Shown one piece after another: positions 11,700-25,017 of a stretch of 64,000 nt of DNA. The notes beneath the pieces were generated by a model that had not been told where the DNA came from, searched no databases, and saw only the letters and a list, made by a program, of their open reading frames with translations. The position numbers were made by a program, and so were the translations under genes. Source of the DNA: Equus caballus (Eukaryota; Chordata; Mammalia; Perissodactyla; Equidae); contig NC_091693.1 of the NCBI RefSeq assembly GCF_041296265.1, forward strand, positions 14,582,001-14,646,000, in the 5' to 3' direction. Within the stretch, counting starts at the first letter, position 1; every line of letters starts with the position of its first letter.

Positions 11700-12425
11700 T
11701 TCTCCAACTGGGTGTCTGACAATTTAATTCAGTTCTGACACTAGCTACCTGGAGTCGATGCAGACCTCCAGGTTGAAGGCTCAGTCCTGCAAGACTGCTC
11801 CTTCAGTTTCATACTTCAAATGCCAGTTACAAATGGGGCGCCCAGGCCACCCACATGTCTGCCTGGCTGACTACAAATTAGGGGGTTCCCACAGTCCCCC
11901 TCAGGTTTTATCATTCTCTCGAATGACTCACAGAACTCAGGAAAGGGTTTTACTTACTAAGACTGGTTTACTGTGAGGACACAACTCAGGAAGAGCCAAA
12001 TGGAAGAGAGGCATGGGGCACAGTACAGGAGAAGGGGCATGGAGCTTCCATGGTGCCCCCTCCCCCCAGGCATGCCACCCTCCCAGCACCTTGATGTGTT
12101 TCCCAACATGGAAGCTCTGTGAACCCTGTCAGTTAGGGGTTTCTCTAGAAGTCTCGTTACCTAGGCTTGATTGGCTAAATCACTGGCCATTGGTGATTAA
12201 TTCAATCTCTAGCCACTCTCCCTTCCCCAGAGGCTGAGAGGTGGGGCTGAAAGTTCCAAGGATCCAATCAAGACTTGGTCTTTCTGGTGACCAGCCCCCA
12301 TGGTAAGCCCATCAACACTTACCTCATTAGAACAAAAGACACTCCTATCACCCTTATCAATCAGAAAATTCTAAGGGTTTTAGGAGCCCTGTGCCAGGAA
12401 CAAAGACAAAGACCAAACATCTTTC
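11700..12425 (-). mobile_element. ERVL-type LTR fossil (MLT2-like), antisense
   Basis: The phrases 'ggtggggctgaaagttccaa', 'tggtgaccagcccccatgg', 'cattagaacaaaagacactc' and 'ctaagggttttaggagccct' are those of old mammalian ERVL LTRs of the MLT2 kind. The boundaries are approximate and no coding part is present. Confidence 0.4.
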
Positions 12426-12429
12426 TATG

Positions 12430-12540
12430 AAATCACATGAGGAAACTGAGGCTTTGTGAGGTGGGGTCACTTGCCCAGAGTCACACAAGCTGCAAATGGG
12501 AGAGCTGGGATTTGGACCCAGTCATGCAATACGTTGTCAG
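12430..12540 (-). repeat. MIR SINE fragment, antisense
   Basis: Shows 'gaggaaactgaggctttgtg', then 'tcacttgcccagagtcacac' and a 'gggatttggacccag' end, the antisense MIR core. Confidence 0.65.
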
Positions 12541-13148
12541 TTGGCACTTGGCATCTATATTCCCCCCCATATCAGAAGAACCGAAAGGCCAAATACTACC
12601 ATTTTTTTTTTTACCTCCAAACAAATGGCTTTCCACATCTAATTTAAATTCTGAGACACACTTGTGTGAGATTCAGAAGGTGGAAGGGAGATGGAAGCTA
12701 CTATTTCTGCTATTGGATTGGCTGATGTGTGGCAGACACACACTTTATGGGAAGAGGCAGGTGTTTCTTTACTTCTGGGTGGGGGCTGTGGCAGTGTGAC
12801 CTTGAAATCAGACGTCAGTGACAACTCCCTAACCTCCATTTCTCCAACCTTTCAATTGTTTTAAAAGCACCTAATTCCCTATGTTAAAGACCTTTCTGAT
12901 AGAAATACCTAGAGGGGTTTCTGTTTTCATGATGAAACTTTGAAAGGTACACCAGTTAAGCTTTTACCAATATCTATGGTGTTTTTAGCAACACATGGTA
13001 AATATGGCGGCCAGGGGTAGAAGTGAGAGAAAAGGGAGTAGTGGGGATCAGAGAGAGACCTTAGAATAAGAATGAGGGTTTCTGGGTCCTTGATATGAGT
13101 CCCGTGAAAATGGAGTTGGGGAGGGGAAGGAGGAATGGGAAGGGAGTG
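12541..13148. other. Intergenic, nothing recognised
   Basis: No family-like open frame or nameable repeat. It ends in a purine-rich run just before the ERE SINE. Confidence 0.35.
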
Positions 13149-13363
13149 GGGCCGGCCTGGTGGTGCAGCAGTTAAGTTTGTACATTCCACTTTGGCGGCC
13201 CAGGGTTGGCCGGTTTGGATCCCGGATGCAGACCCATGCACTGCTTGTCAAGCCATGCTGTAGCAGGAGTCCCACATATTAAGTAGAGGAATGTGGGCAC
13301 AGATGTCAGCTCAGGGCCAATCTTCCTCAGCATAAAGAGGAGGATTGGCAGCAGATGTTAGCT
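13149..13363 (+). mobile_element. ERE SINE (tRNA-derived equine repetitive element)
   Basis: Begins GGGGCCGGCCTGGTGG and carries the B-box-like GGTTTGGATCC. It ends in the 'cagatgttagct' tail, where the ERV LTR starts abruptly, so the SINE tail is cut by or abuts the retroviral insertion. The tail phrase is present twice (13290s and 13340s). Confidence 0.85.
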
Positions 13364-13852
13364 TGATACTGACCCTGATATCAGTTTCCCCACATGAAAC
13401 CCAGCATATATGGGGTTAAAAGCAAAACACCCATTCCCTGCTTGCTCTCTGGCTTCCTGGCTCCAGAATCCACTATTCTTCATGGAGACAGACACCATCA
13501 AGGACAAGCACCTGGACTATCTCCTCTCGCAAAGAGATACGGGCTGGTGGGAAAGCTGCTGACCAGCAAGGTCATGAACTCCCTCCTGTCTGCAAGTGTC
13601 TCAAGGCCAAAGACAGGCTGGTGGGAAAGCTCCGACCAGCAAGGCCATATGCTCCCCCTCCCCTACCTAAAGCCCCAAATAAAAACCCTTCCTTTTAGCT
13701 TTTCCGGGAGTTTTGGATTTCAGCGTTAGCTGCCCTCTCTCCTTGCTCAGCGCTGTGCAAAAATAAAGTTCCTACTTTCTTCCACCACCCCCGGTGTCAG
13801 AGATTGGCTTGCTGCGCAACGGGTGAGCGAACTCACTTCAGGTTCGGTAAAA
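13364..13852 (+). repeat. 5' LTR of the class I ERV
   Basis: Begins TGATACTGACCCTGATATCA and carries an AATAAAAACCC motif and a second AATAAAG. It holds an internal duplication of 'ggctggtgggaaagct' with 'gaccagcaaggycat'. It pairs with 18972-19462. Confidence 0.85.
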
Positions 13853-16800
13853 ATTTGGCAACCCAGATGGGACAATGTCCCAGGTGGACGTCTCGCCTGT
13901 GGCACACTGGCCTCTGGCTAAAGGCCTCTCTTGGAAGCTGTCCTGCAGCTGCCTGAGCCCCTTGTCTCAGGGACAGCCCCAAGCAGCTGGCTGCTAGCCA
14001 GACGTCGTTGGCCCACGGCGCTTTTGCTTTGTTGGTGGAAGAAACCAGGTTTAGGACTTAGGAAGACGTCTCTTGTAAGTAGCTGGTAGTTTTTGTCTTT
14101 GTCTTTGTGTTAACCTTTTCCAACAGGACCGGCTGGAAATAATGAGTACCTTGGCAGCCCTCTGGGCTCCATTTGTTTTGAAGTTGCCGCAACGCCCCGG
14201 CCAGGTTTTGGTGAGTCCCCCGGGTGTGCACAACCGAGGTCCCTTGTCCTTGCTCACTTGGGAAGATCTGGATGGCGGATCCTCATTTGTTGGGCGCCCC
14301 CGAGTGTAGGACACGGACTAAGGTGGGGCTGGAAGCACTTTGGTTTTTGGTTTTGGTCTTTGTTTTGGCTTCCGTTTGTGGCCGAGGGTTTTTGGGAATG
14401 CACGCGTGTTTGGTGTTTGTTGTTGTTGTCTGTTTGTCTGTCCTTTTAAAAGTGTTAACATGGGAGATGCTGCATTTATTCCACCTAAGAGCCCCTTGGG
14501 AAAAACTTTGGATGATGGTCGACCTATAGCTATAAGGCAATGTCTAAAGAGGGATGATTTTCTTTTGTAACACCACGTGGCCACAATATTCTTTAGACTC
14601 TGGAGAGAAAAAAATGGCCAAAAGATGGATCCTCAAGTTGGGAAACTTTTTAGATAGCTCTTATGATCAACAACTGTTTTATTGGTACTATGAAAAGACC
14701 AAATTAAGAGGAAACTATAATGACTAGTCTTAAGAACTTAATCAAACTTGGGGTCTCAGCTTCTCATAGTCTTACAGATGCTAAAGAAAATGTTAACAAA
14801 GAGAAATCAGAAAGGGAAGAGTCACAGGACTCATCCCAATGGGATGAATGGAACAGATATAAATGAAGTTAAAACAAAGGTTTTAATGAAACACTGCCTA
14901 AGGTTGGATGGGCTAAAGGGACCCCTCTATTGGCTCCCCAACATTAAAGGACATCAGACAAATCTGTTCTATTTACCCCAGCTTGAAAAATGTAAAAGGT
15001 CAGGAGGCAAAAATCAGAGTGAAAAACCTGACCAACAATTGTTTGGGGCAACAGTTAGGCTACTAAGATTAATAAGACTATAAAGATTAAGGTGTTTAAG
15101 CTAATATTATATGAAGAGGTTATGTCATCTTTGCCTGGATGTTTTCTTTGGGAATAAATGTTATGTCTAACTGGGAATGCTTCTGCTGAACAATATTGTA
15201 ATACCAAAACTTGTTAATAGAATTCTAATGTAAGTTATAATTAAAAGTATAAGGGTTAGTAAAACTAAGATAAAGTTTTGTAAAAACTGATACACTTAAA
15301 CGGGCCAATTACAGTTAACCCAAACTAATGTATGCAATTGGAAAAGCCAGCTGCAACAATGGGGAGCCTGTTTTAATCTTTTGAGGCTTCTAAATAAAAT
15401 TAGAAATACTTTACTGCCTCTTTAAGAAAATAATTAAATAATTAAACATGCCAGCAGCCAGCCAACCCAAATCTGCTGCTGTTGTCTACTCTCTTGCTGA
15501 GCTTCCCAGCAAGCTGAGCTTCGCTTCAACTCCCCCAAAATTTCTGATCTAAAATTGAACAAGTAAAAATAAGCAAACTTTTGAGATAATTGGGAATTGT
15601 AACGATCATTATGAAAACCTGTTTCAGAAGAGGATTCAAAATCTCTCATAATGGAATGCAGTCTTTAATGAATATGCAAAAACTTCTAAGAGACAAAGTT
15701 ATTTAACATGATATAAAATGACCTTTGATGAATAAAAGCCTGTTTAAGTTTGCTGGCTTCATTTAAAATGAACATGTCCTCAAAGTTATGAGCATTGGCT
15801 ACAATGCAGACATACAGCCTGGGTTTACTGGTCAAATGAGCTCATGTCATCTCTGTTACAAAATTTATCAGCAAAACTCATAACTCAGTATAATAGCTAA
15901 TTTTGTTTAATGTCTCATGGAGTTTTTGTAGACAATCTAAATATAATTATTAAGAACAGGTAAACTAAATAAATATAAAAAATAAAAGTTTTTGGAAAAA
16001 CTTTTTAACAATAATTATATGTATAATTATATGTATAATAATTATATTATGATATATGTACTTAAAACAACTGAGGACAATAGTTAACTGGGGTAATGTC
16101 ACATGAAGTTTTTAAGAGTAATTGTTAAAACTGGGTAAGAGTTTTAAGTACAATAATTATGTTTTATAATCTGAATACTTAAAAAACAGCTTCCAAAATC
16201 TTTTGGGAAACTTAAATTTTATAACTTTACTAAGTTAAGTTAAATAATAACAGTTTATTGGGTATCTAGGTCATTTCCACATAAGATAAAATATTAAAGG
16301 TTAACTACTAAGCATATATTTGTCTGCCTTTGGTTTCTTATATCAAAGAGACTAAAAAGTGCTTAGGTTTATTAATAAACATGTTTTATGTATGCTGAGA
16401 AAACATATATTTCTAAAAGGTCTGTATACAAAGAAAATAAAATATATGTTTTTTAATAAAAAGATATAAAAAATGGAAATATTTTTGTTTCTTGAGTTGA
16501 GAAAAATAAATTTGTCCTAAAATGCTGGAACAAATTCTGAACATAAAAGAAGTAACCAAAGCTTTGTAAAAGTAAAACCCTAAAGAGATTTATATATGGT
16601 CAAGTTGTCCAGGATTAAAGTAAATCCAATTAAGTACATAAACTTATATGTCAAAAATAAACTGGTACAAAATTAAAACTTGGTTTCCTCTTTCTTAAAA
16701 GGATAATTTTCCTAAATTTTTAATCTGCTTTTTATAAAAAGATTATAAAAAGGCTTTTTTTGACTATTTTAACACTGTTTCCCCTTGACTCTTTCTGTTG

Positions 16801-18971
16801 TCACTTTGAATAGATACCTGAACATGGTTTTACAAGTGAACTCTGTTTCCTATCTGAACAAATGTTTTAAAGCTTTTAATATTTTTGACAAGCTTCCTTC
16901 CCCCCTGACACAAATATTCAAGTATTGAATAAAAGCTTTCTTTTGACCTGGAAGAGGAGAGAAGGTTTCTCTGGGGATTTTCAGAGGGCCCCTGGGACTT
17001 CTCGGAGAAATTTGCTCTCTTCCTATAAGAAAAGAAAGCTAAACTAATAAGGCTTATTTTGTATGTTAAATTACATGAGAAGCATTGTCAGATAAGTAAT
17101 GATAAACTTTCTTAAATGATATTATATAAATGTTACTGATATAAATATTTTAAAAATTATCTGATCTGTTCTGATTGTCAGCTATAATCCTGGTTATTAT
17201 CTCAAAATGTTGTATATCACAGAGATGGTCAAATGCCCTTTTTGATGGTCAATTACCATTTTTAAATGTTTTGTTGTTTATGAACAGTGGCTATTTTACT
17301 TTGATGTTTTTGCAAAGATGTTTCATCTTCAGAGAAATTCATGGAAAGGACTCTGGCACTCTAGAATACAGGTTTCTAATAAATGTTCAGATTGTAAAAC
17401 TAAACTGGGTAAAAATTACAGAACTCCAACAGAGAAACTGATGACCTCACAAACTGCTGACAGAAGATTAAAATCAAGAGCCAATTACACAGGACAGAAT
17501 AAACTGATAGAGATGATTATAATTTTTATGACTTTTTAACTGAGATATTACTGTTTTTAATGTTTTGCTTTTTTTCAGAGTTAAGAAAACCTTTTTCTCT
17601 ATTCTCTTAAAGAACAATGACTTGCAGCAATTTATAAACAAAATTGAAACATTTGTCTTTTCCTCCCTATTTGAGCCCCCCAAAACGCAAAAACTTCTGA
17701 TAAGTAAGTATTCTTATTCTTATGGCAATATAGCTGTTTGCATAAGTGCAATAAGAATCTGTTCTTCTTTTAACAGGACACAGTTGGAAACACTGGTTAT
17801 ATTACCAAGACTTTGACTGGAATATCATATTTAAAAAAAACATACAGCCTTGGATATGACAAGACAGCTTTTGAGGAATGAAGGTTGACATTCTGGAATA
17901 AAGCCACTTGGAAATATTGGCCTGGTACTGTATTTATGGGTTCTGTAACCTGGTAAGGTTGAGCAAAGAATGTCGCTCCCTCTGGCAGGTACAAGGAACC
18001 TCAATATTTTGGGGAACCTCACGAAGAGAGGGATTCACGGAAATCCGTAGGTACTGCAGGCAGAATCTGATAATGGGTCCTTTGCTTGGCTTTCCTTGAG
18101 AGGCCTTTAAAGGTCAACCTGAGATTCCTTATAAGGTTCCAGCAAAGCAGATTTAAAAGAGCCTAGATGATCAATTACTATTCTTGCTGTACTTATGTAA
18201 ATAATTATGCCAAATTTATTAAAACTAGACTTATTTTGCAAACCAGTTAGTTTTAATTTGGCTATGTCTAGTGAAATTGAGGGTGATTTTAGGGAGGAAG
18301 ATTATGTTTGAATAGAAACTGTAATACATGCTTATAGATATTAGATTTTAATTTTTTTCAATTGTCTTTGAAATTTTTATTTTACTCCTGTTAACTGGAC
18401 TGGATCTTGAATTCTTCGTCTCCTGAAATATCTGGCTAAAAACTTACAAACTAGCATTTTCAGGGGTTTTTTTTTCCCCCAATTATTTTCATTTAGAGTC
18501 ATTGAAAACTAAATCTTACCTTTTTCCTAAAGCCTTACAAACTGAAGCTGGAAGACCCAATATAAACTTAAGAGAGATTCATGTCTACTGCTGTGTAAGC
18601 CACTCAGAAAGCTACCTGAGTGCCAGATGACACCATCAGAGACATTTCAAACTGCAAAAGATGCTTCGACCCTGACTTCTAGGAATCTTGATTGGCTGCC
18701 CCGTGGGCTCAGAAACTGGTTTATAATTTGCTCCAATCATTAACTGTGTTTTTCTCTTTTTGTTTCTCCAGAAAAACTTCTTATTAAATACCTGGTTACT
18801 TACTTACATGATACAGGCCTAACTTCAGGAGCCCACCAGCATCACCGCCTTATTAAAAGACTGGTTCAATGAGATGAAACAACCTACGCCCCATTTCAGC
18901 AGGAAGTAGCTAGATCGGTCGCCACCCCAAATCCCTCAAGATTGAGGGACAGACATAAAATAGGGGGGAGT

Positions 18972-19462
18972 TGATATCGACCCTGATATCAGTTTCCCCA
19001 CATTAAACCCAGCATATATGGGGTTAAAAGCAAAACACTCATTCCCTGCTTACTCTCTGGCTTCCTGGCTCCAGAATCCACTATCCTCCATGGAGACAGA
19101 CACTGTCAAGGACAAGCACCTGGACCATCTCCTCCCCACAAAGAGATACAGACTGGTGGGAAAGCTTCTGACCAGCAAGGTCATGAACTCCCTCCTGTCT
19201 GCAAGTGTCTCAAGGCCAGAGACAGGCTGGTGGGAAAGCTCCGACCAGCAAGGCCATATGCTCCCCCTCTCCTACCTAAAGCCCTAAATAAAAACCCTTC
19301 CTTTTAGCTTTTTCGGGGAGTTTGGGATTTCAGCGTTAGCTGCCTTCTCTCCTTGCTCAGCGCTGTGCAAAAATAAAGTTCCTACTTTCTTCCACCACCC
19401 CTGGTGTCAGAGATTGGCTTGCTGTGCAACGGGTGAGCGAACTCACTTCAGGTTCGGTAACA
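18972..19462 (+). repeat. 3' LTR of the class I ERV
   Basis: Begins TGATATCGACCCTGATATCA and ends GGTTCGGTAACA. It aligns along its full length to the 5' LTR. Confidence 0.85.
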
Positions 19463-20164
19463 ATGCCTGACATTGCACTGGCTACCTAAATACTCCCTCT
19501 GCCTCTATTTCTCCCTTCCAACCAATTCTGCACTTTCTCATCAAAATAATCTCCTCTATCACAGAATCACAGACTCCTTAGCTACAGAAACTCCTTTATG
19601 GTCCAAACTCCTTACTTTAAAGATGAGGGATCTAAGATCCAGAGAGGTTAAAAGAATAAGTGACTGAATCAAGGTCATAATATTAATGCCATTTCCCTCC
19701 TCAAAAATCTTCAGATAAACCCCAAAATCCTTAGGGTGGCATTCAAAGCCCTCACAACAGCCCCAACCTACCTATTGAACCTCATCTCCCTCTAGTCTGC
19801 CCCACAAACCCCTGGTTCCAGTCCAACAGTTTTCTTCTCCATCCCCTGAACTTATGCTGCTTGGCCTCATCTCAGACGCTTTTCTGAATGCCCCTCCAAC
19901 TTCCTCTCCAACCGTTGCACATTCTCAAGGGGCACCTGTTCAGGAAGCCTTCTGTGACCAGCTTAGCCCACAGGGCAGCTCTCCGACCTCTGAACTCCCA
20001 AAGCTCTCACTGCCCATTACACCTGCTGACCTGTGTTATAGAGCATGCGGTCCTGATGCTGTGATCTATGTTTACCTGTCTTACTGCTTCTCCCCCTACC
20101 CAGACTATAAGCTCCTTAAAGATTAGGGACTGTATTTTCTATTTCTCCACATCCCCCACTGCAC
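19463..20164. other. Intergenic, with old repeat pieces
   Basis: Holds an L2-like segment around 19680-20130 ('aagctccttaaagattaggg' near its end). No gene seen. Confidence 0.4.
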
Positions 20165-20400
20165 CCACCGTGGCTCACAACATTTACTGAGCACCTACAG
20201 CATGTAAGTTGCTGCTCTAGGGGCTTCATGTGTGTTATTGCACTTGATCCTCACAATTTTCTCACAGATGAGAAAACTGAGGCTCAGAGAAGATGAATAA
20301 ATATCCAAGGTCACACAACTAAACAGTGGCTGAGCCATCCTGGGAATCCAGGTCCCTCAGCCTCCAAAAGCCTTCAGCCATGAGCCACGCTGCCTCTAGC
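20165..20400 (-). repeat. MIR SINE, antisense
   Basis: Antisense MIR signature 'cagatgagaaaactgaggct' followed by 'aaggtcacacaact' and 'tgggaatccaggtccctcag'. Confidence 0.65.
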
Positions 20401-21094
20401 CCAGCCAGCGCCTGGCGTGGCGCAGGTGTGCCGGAACTGCTGACTGCTGACCGAGCCGTTCCCAGGGCCCGGTGGAGAGCCAAGGTATACATGACAGGAA
20501 AACAGAGCCAGCCTGATACTCCCTCCTCTGAAGCCCACATCTGGATTTCCCTGGGCCCTTGCAAGGTCTCCTTAGCTTCCTGGCATTAACCCTTTACCCT
20601 GTGCCAATTTAAGCAGCAGCCCCACTCTGTTCCACAGGTAGATTATCAGGGAGCCCTGACCAAATGGGCAAGACATCAGGAAATGAACAGCCAGATTCCT
20701 CTGAAGCAGAGTCAAAAAAGGATTCTTGAACAATTAGCTGGCTGGGAGGGAGCCCCTCCCTATGGCCACCCAGTTTCAGCTCCTGTGTTTTCCTTTCAGG
20801 GCCTGTCAGGCAACTTTGGGATGGCAGGGACAAGACTTTGCCAACAAGCCCTGTCCTACAGAGTGAGGGTGGAAGAAGCCCTGACTCTGTGCAAACCCCC
20901 ATGTCAGCAAGAGGACCCATCTCTCTGCCTCATCCTGACCCAGGGCCACATCTTCCTCATGCCCACATGGAAGCAGGCTTCTCAGCTCTGGTGGTAACAG
21001 CTACCATTTACTCAGTGCCTACTGTGTGCCAAGCACTATAGCTGGTGCTTCAAATGTTTATCTCAATTAATTCCTGTTAACATTCTGTGAACTA
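20401..21094. other. Intergenic, nothing recognised
   Basis: A 104-codon frame at 20683-20997 has no family resemblance and no codon or domain support. I treat it as chance. Confidence 0.35.
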
Positions 21095-21460
21095 CACAGT
21101 CTAGTGCAGTAGTTAAGGGCACAGGCTCTGAGGTCAGACTGTCCAAGTTCAGAATCCCAGCTCCACCACTTACAAATTACATTAACTTGGGCCTGCTAAA
21201 TAACTTCTCTGTGCCTCAGTTTCCTCATCTGAAACATGACAACTGCAATAGTGCCTAATTCCTAGAAATGTATGAGGATTGAGTGAAATAATAAGTGTAA
21301 AGTGCTCAATACATGTTGCTATTATTCTAACTATGATGTGGACATCATCTCCATTTTACAGATGGAGGAACTGAGTCTTAGAGAGCTTACATCACTTGCC
21401 AAGATCACACAGTTAATAAAAGACAAAGTGAGGATCTCAATCCAGGTCTGCTCTACTTGA
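21095..21460. repeat. Two MIR SINEs, back to back (sense then antisense)
   Basis: 21095-21330 reads sense ('tagttaagggcacaggctct', 'cctcagtttcctcatctg'). 21335-21460 reads antisense ('acagatggaggaactgagtc', 'gatcacacagttaataaaag'). Confidence 0.7.
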
Positions 21461-24400
21461 CTGCAAAGGCACATGGACACCTGACACATCCCAATGCTTG
21501 AAGCCTCTCTCTGTCTCTGTTTGTCTCTCTCCCTAAGCTGTACTTAGGGTGCAGCTGGGCTGGTAAAGAGCTACAATAGAACCCAGGTTAGAAGTAAGTT
21601 CCCAGGGTTATCCTGGAGAAGTAGAAATGTGCAGGGCCCAGAGTCAACCCTAAGAATGGGGTTCTGGAAAAATATCCCTTCCCCTCCCCCAAGGCATTTT
21701 ACTGAAGTGACATTGGAGCTAAAAGGAATATCAAAGGCAATATTGAAGGGGGAAAGTAGGCACAAAAGGGCATCACAAAGTCTTAGCAGAATGGGTTTTC
21801 AAGAGAGAGGGGGAGTCACACCCCAGTTGACTTAGGCATGGTGGAGGGGATGCCATATTGGGGAGGAGATACGAGCTGAGTATGGGAGCCCTAGAAAAAA
21901 CTTGCACAGAGCATTTTTGAACATCTGTTTCTCTGTCCCACCCTTAGCTACTGCCCAATCTCCTCCTCTGAATGGACTGAAGTAACTGCAGTTCCCCAGA
22001 GACAATTCCACAAGGCCTCGAATTGCCCTGCTCTCTCACTGCTAATGTTGTTAAGAGTAGCTAACAAATCCTGTTTCCAGTCCCTCAAGGAAATATACTC
22101 AATCTCCATCTCTGGGAGTGCTGGAGGGCATGCTCTCGTAGCCTGAGGAGCTGAGAGATGAGCTGAGGGACCATCAGAGCTGCCATCCTCACCACACTAC
22201 TTACCACAGCATTCCTTAAGGAGCCCAGTTTCCTACTTCCCATGGTCACTGTGCACCTGAAAAGGAGAGTCAGAAAGTGCAAGGGCTGGACCCCTGCCCT
22301 ACTCTCTTCCATCAGCCACTCCAGCATCTCACCTCACCTGTGTGGTTCTGAGAGTCCCGAAGACTGCCAGTGAGACAGAGTTGGCCATGGAGGGAATTAG
22401 GCCCAGAAAATCTTGTTCAAGAAAAGACCAACTATTAGCTCCTGAGGATAAGGATTGAATTTCATTTATCTTTGAAAACTCACCACCTGGCACTTGGTAC
22501 CTAGATGACAATATCAGTGAAATTAAATTGCTTTTAAAGGTCAGAATGCCTAAATATTGGATAGAAACAAGCCACAAATTTGACCTGTTTCCAGCTTGTC
22601 AATGTGTCTCTAATCTTCTCAGAACAGGAGAATATCTCTGCCACAGAAGCTCTCACATCCTCTGGGTCCTACTCACAAATCCCAAGGTGGTGATGGCCAA
22701 ACAGTCAACAGCTAATTTCTGAGAACTGACCTCAGACTGTTCAGGAAGGTCTGGTGTTTCATCCTCCACCTGCTCACACCCTCACATATTACACACCCAA
22801 GAATAAAACAAGGTGAATTTCAGACTGGATTAAGGGAATTTCTAACATCTTTTCAATCAGCCCTCTGACAACACAAGTTGTTACTAGCGCATTGTGCAAA
22901 AGAAGAAACATAAAGAGAGCAACCCCAGCCCCTGAATTACTTCCTCTCAGCATCAACTGCAATTGACCGCACGCTCTGACCCACATGCACACACCCAGGC
23001 ACAGGTAATACACTCAACACATACATAGCACCCACTCTAAACTCTTAAGTGGCAACAACATACAGGACATTAGGACACCGCACAGGTTCACATATGTGTT
23101 ATGCTGACTCCAAGACAATTAAGAATATAACCCCACCCCACCCTTCACTATATGGGAATGCTGGGAGCTAGAGCATGTACATGTGTCTCTCTGGAACTGG
23201 AGCCCTGTGTGTTCTCTCAGGCTCTATGGGGAAAGAGGAAAACATGAAGTAGAGACCCCGAAGTCTATGAGAGTTTCCTGCTGTTTGTTTCAGGGACCCA
23301 CAGGCAGGAAACAGCCAGGAAAGTTATCAAACACTCATAATCCACTCCAGAAACTGAATGTGATGCTCAGGGGTAGGTTGTGGAGGAGGGGGGAGAACAG
23401 GGAGGGAAGTCCCATCAAACTAAAACATGAGAAGTCTGTGCGATGGCAGGAAACCTACCAAGCAGGCCGTCCTTCCCCAGGGCCCAGGGGGCCCCAGGCT
23501 CCAGAGACTCTCCTCACCACACCCACAGTGGGCATCTTCAGGCCTCTGAAACACAAAGCTGTGCAAGAGGAGACACAAACGGAACTCACTACCTGCTCAT
23601 TTGGGGGAAGGCAGGCACATGAGACAGAAATAAAGAGAAGCATCCAGGGCTCTGCCACACCTGCTCCCGCCTCCCTGCTGCTAATCACAGAAGCAGAACT
23701 TGAGAGCAAGAAGGAACACGCACGATTGTCTCACCCAAATCCAACAATTTTCAGATGAGAAAACTCAAGCGTAGAGTGAGTGAGTGACTTTCCCAAGGTA
23801 ACGAAGGAAACTGGTAGCTTAGCTGACACAGAACCAGCTCTCCTCACTCCCAGCCCAGGGCCCTCCCCACACCTCTGGACCTCCCCAAGGCCATGGTGTG
23901 TGAAAAGCCCAAAAAGTGAGCTGTATAAAACTCACTGTTGTGCTCACTCAAGGCAGAGAGTGTAAGAGGATCAGCCCTGCAAACTTGCCAGTGGATGAAA
24001 GAAAGATTCACATTTCCTCCTGTTTATCGGCATCACCTGGCTCCGAGCTCTTAGGGAGATTAACCCTTCATTTCAGAAAAGACGTGGACATGTGCAGACC
24101 ACCACTGTGGGTGACAGGATTTCCACTTCGTACCCCAGGCTGCAACTCCACTCTCCCCATCACACTCTCAGCATGATGCAGCTAAACTTCATGGAAAGCT
24201 CCCCCTCCACGTGAGAGCCTGGCTGGGCTTGAGAGGAACCACAGATCAACCGCTCCTCTCCCAGGGTGCGTCCCCCACTGAGCGCCATGTTCCCCTGCCC
24301 TCCCCTGTCTCTGTCCCTCCCAGGTGGTAAGATACTCAGGGCACAGGCCGAGAAGTGAGGGGCAGTGGTCAGGGAGAGGGTATAGAGGGGAGAGAAGCAA

Positions 24401-24710
24401 ATGAAAGGTGAAAGGAAAATGTGAATACAAGACACTGTGTCAAAATGCCTCCTCCAGCATTAACGTCAGCATGATTTTGCCCACTCTCAGAACGGAATGC
24501 ACCCCTCCAATAGTCCAAAGAAAGCAGCATAGACTACATTGCCAACTTCACAGAAGGATAATACCCAAACTGCAGGTGACTAGAGAAGACAAGATTCCAT
24601 TGCCTTCCAGAACCCAGACACCCAGCCCCAACTCAGTAAGTCTCAAATACTAGTGTTTGAGAAATTCTGCTTTGGGTTGGTCCAAGGTGAGACCTGTAGA
24701 TCTCAATTTT
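21461..24710. other. Intergenic block without a supportable gene
   Basis: About 3.2 kb. It contains the longest open frame outside genes and repeats (23183-23758, plus, 191 codons), whose translation is basic and proline/arginine-rich and matches no family I know. A MIR-like piece lies at 23745-23850. There are no splice-consistent LU exons. Confidence 0.35.
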
Positions 24711-24920
24711 CTTTTCTTTTTTTTTTTTTTTCTTTTTTGCAAGGCAGATTGTCCCTGAGCTAACTTCTGTGCTAATCTTCCTCTATTTTGTATGTGGGAT
24801 GCTGCCACAGCATGGTTTGATGAACCATGTGTAGGTCCACACCCAGGATCCGAACTGGTGAGTCCTGGGCTGCCAAAGTGGAGCACGCAAACTTAACCAC
24901 TACTCAACCAGGCTGGCTCC
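24711..24920 (-). mobile_element. ERE SINE, antisense, with 14-bp target duplication
   Basis: A poly-T start, then the antisense ERE body ending CCAGGCTGGCTCC. The repeat TAGATCTCAATTTT flanks it on both sides (24697-24710 and 24921-24934). Confidence 0.9.
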
Positions 24921-25017
24921 TAGATCTCAATTTTTGACAAACATCCCAGATAATTCTGATACAGATGGTCTGAGAACCACGCTACGAGAAGTCTTACCTT
25001 ATCACTTCCCCACTGGA

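Larger units (their letters stand above)
13364..19462 (+). mobile_element. Class I endogenous retrovirus fossil with paired LTRs
   Basis: Two LTRs of about 490 bp (13364-13852 and 18972-19462) flank a 5.1-kb interior. After the 5' LTR comes a primer-binding-like stretch (TTGGCAACCCAGATGGGAC). A purine-rich tract (AAAATAGGGGGGAG) ends just before the 3' LTR. A short gag-start-like reading near 14461 (MGDAAFIPPKSPLGK) suggests a gammaretrovirus-like group. Most of the interior is AT-rich with no long open frame, so the element is heavily broken. The LTRs differ by roughly 5-6% by eye, which gives an insertion age of the order of 10-15 million years if about 2e-9 substitutions per site per year applies. 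No clean target duplication is visible. Confidence 0.8.

Noticed and set aside
14224-14584. Overlapping frames rich in Phe/Val or Lys/Thr
   Set aside because: They lie in the leader of the broken endogenous retrovirus and come from a G/T-rich low-complexity stretch.
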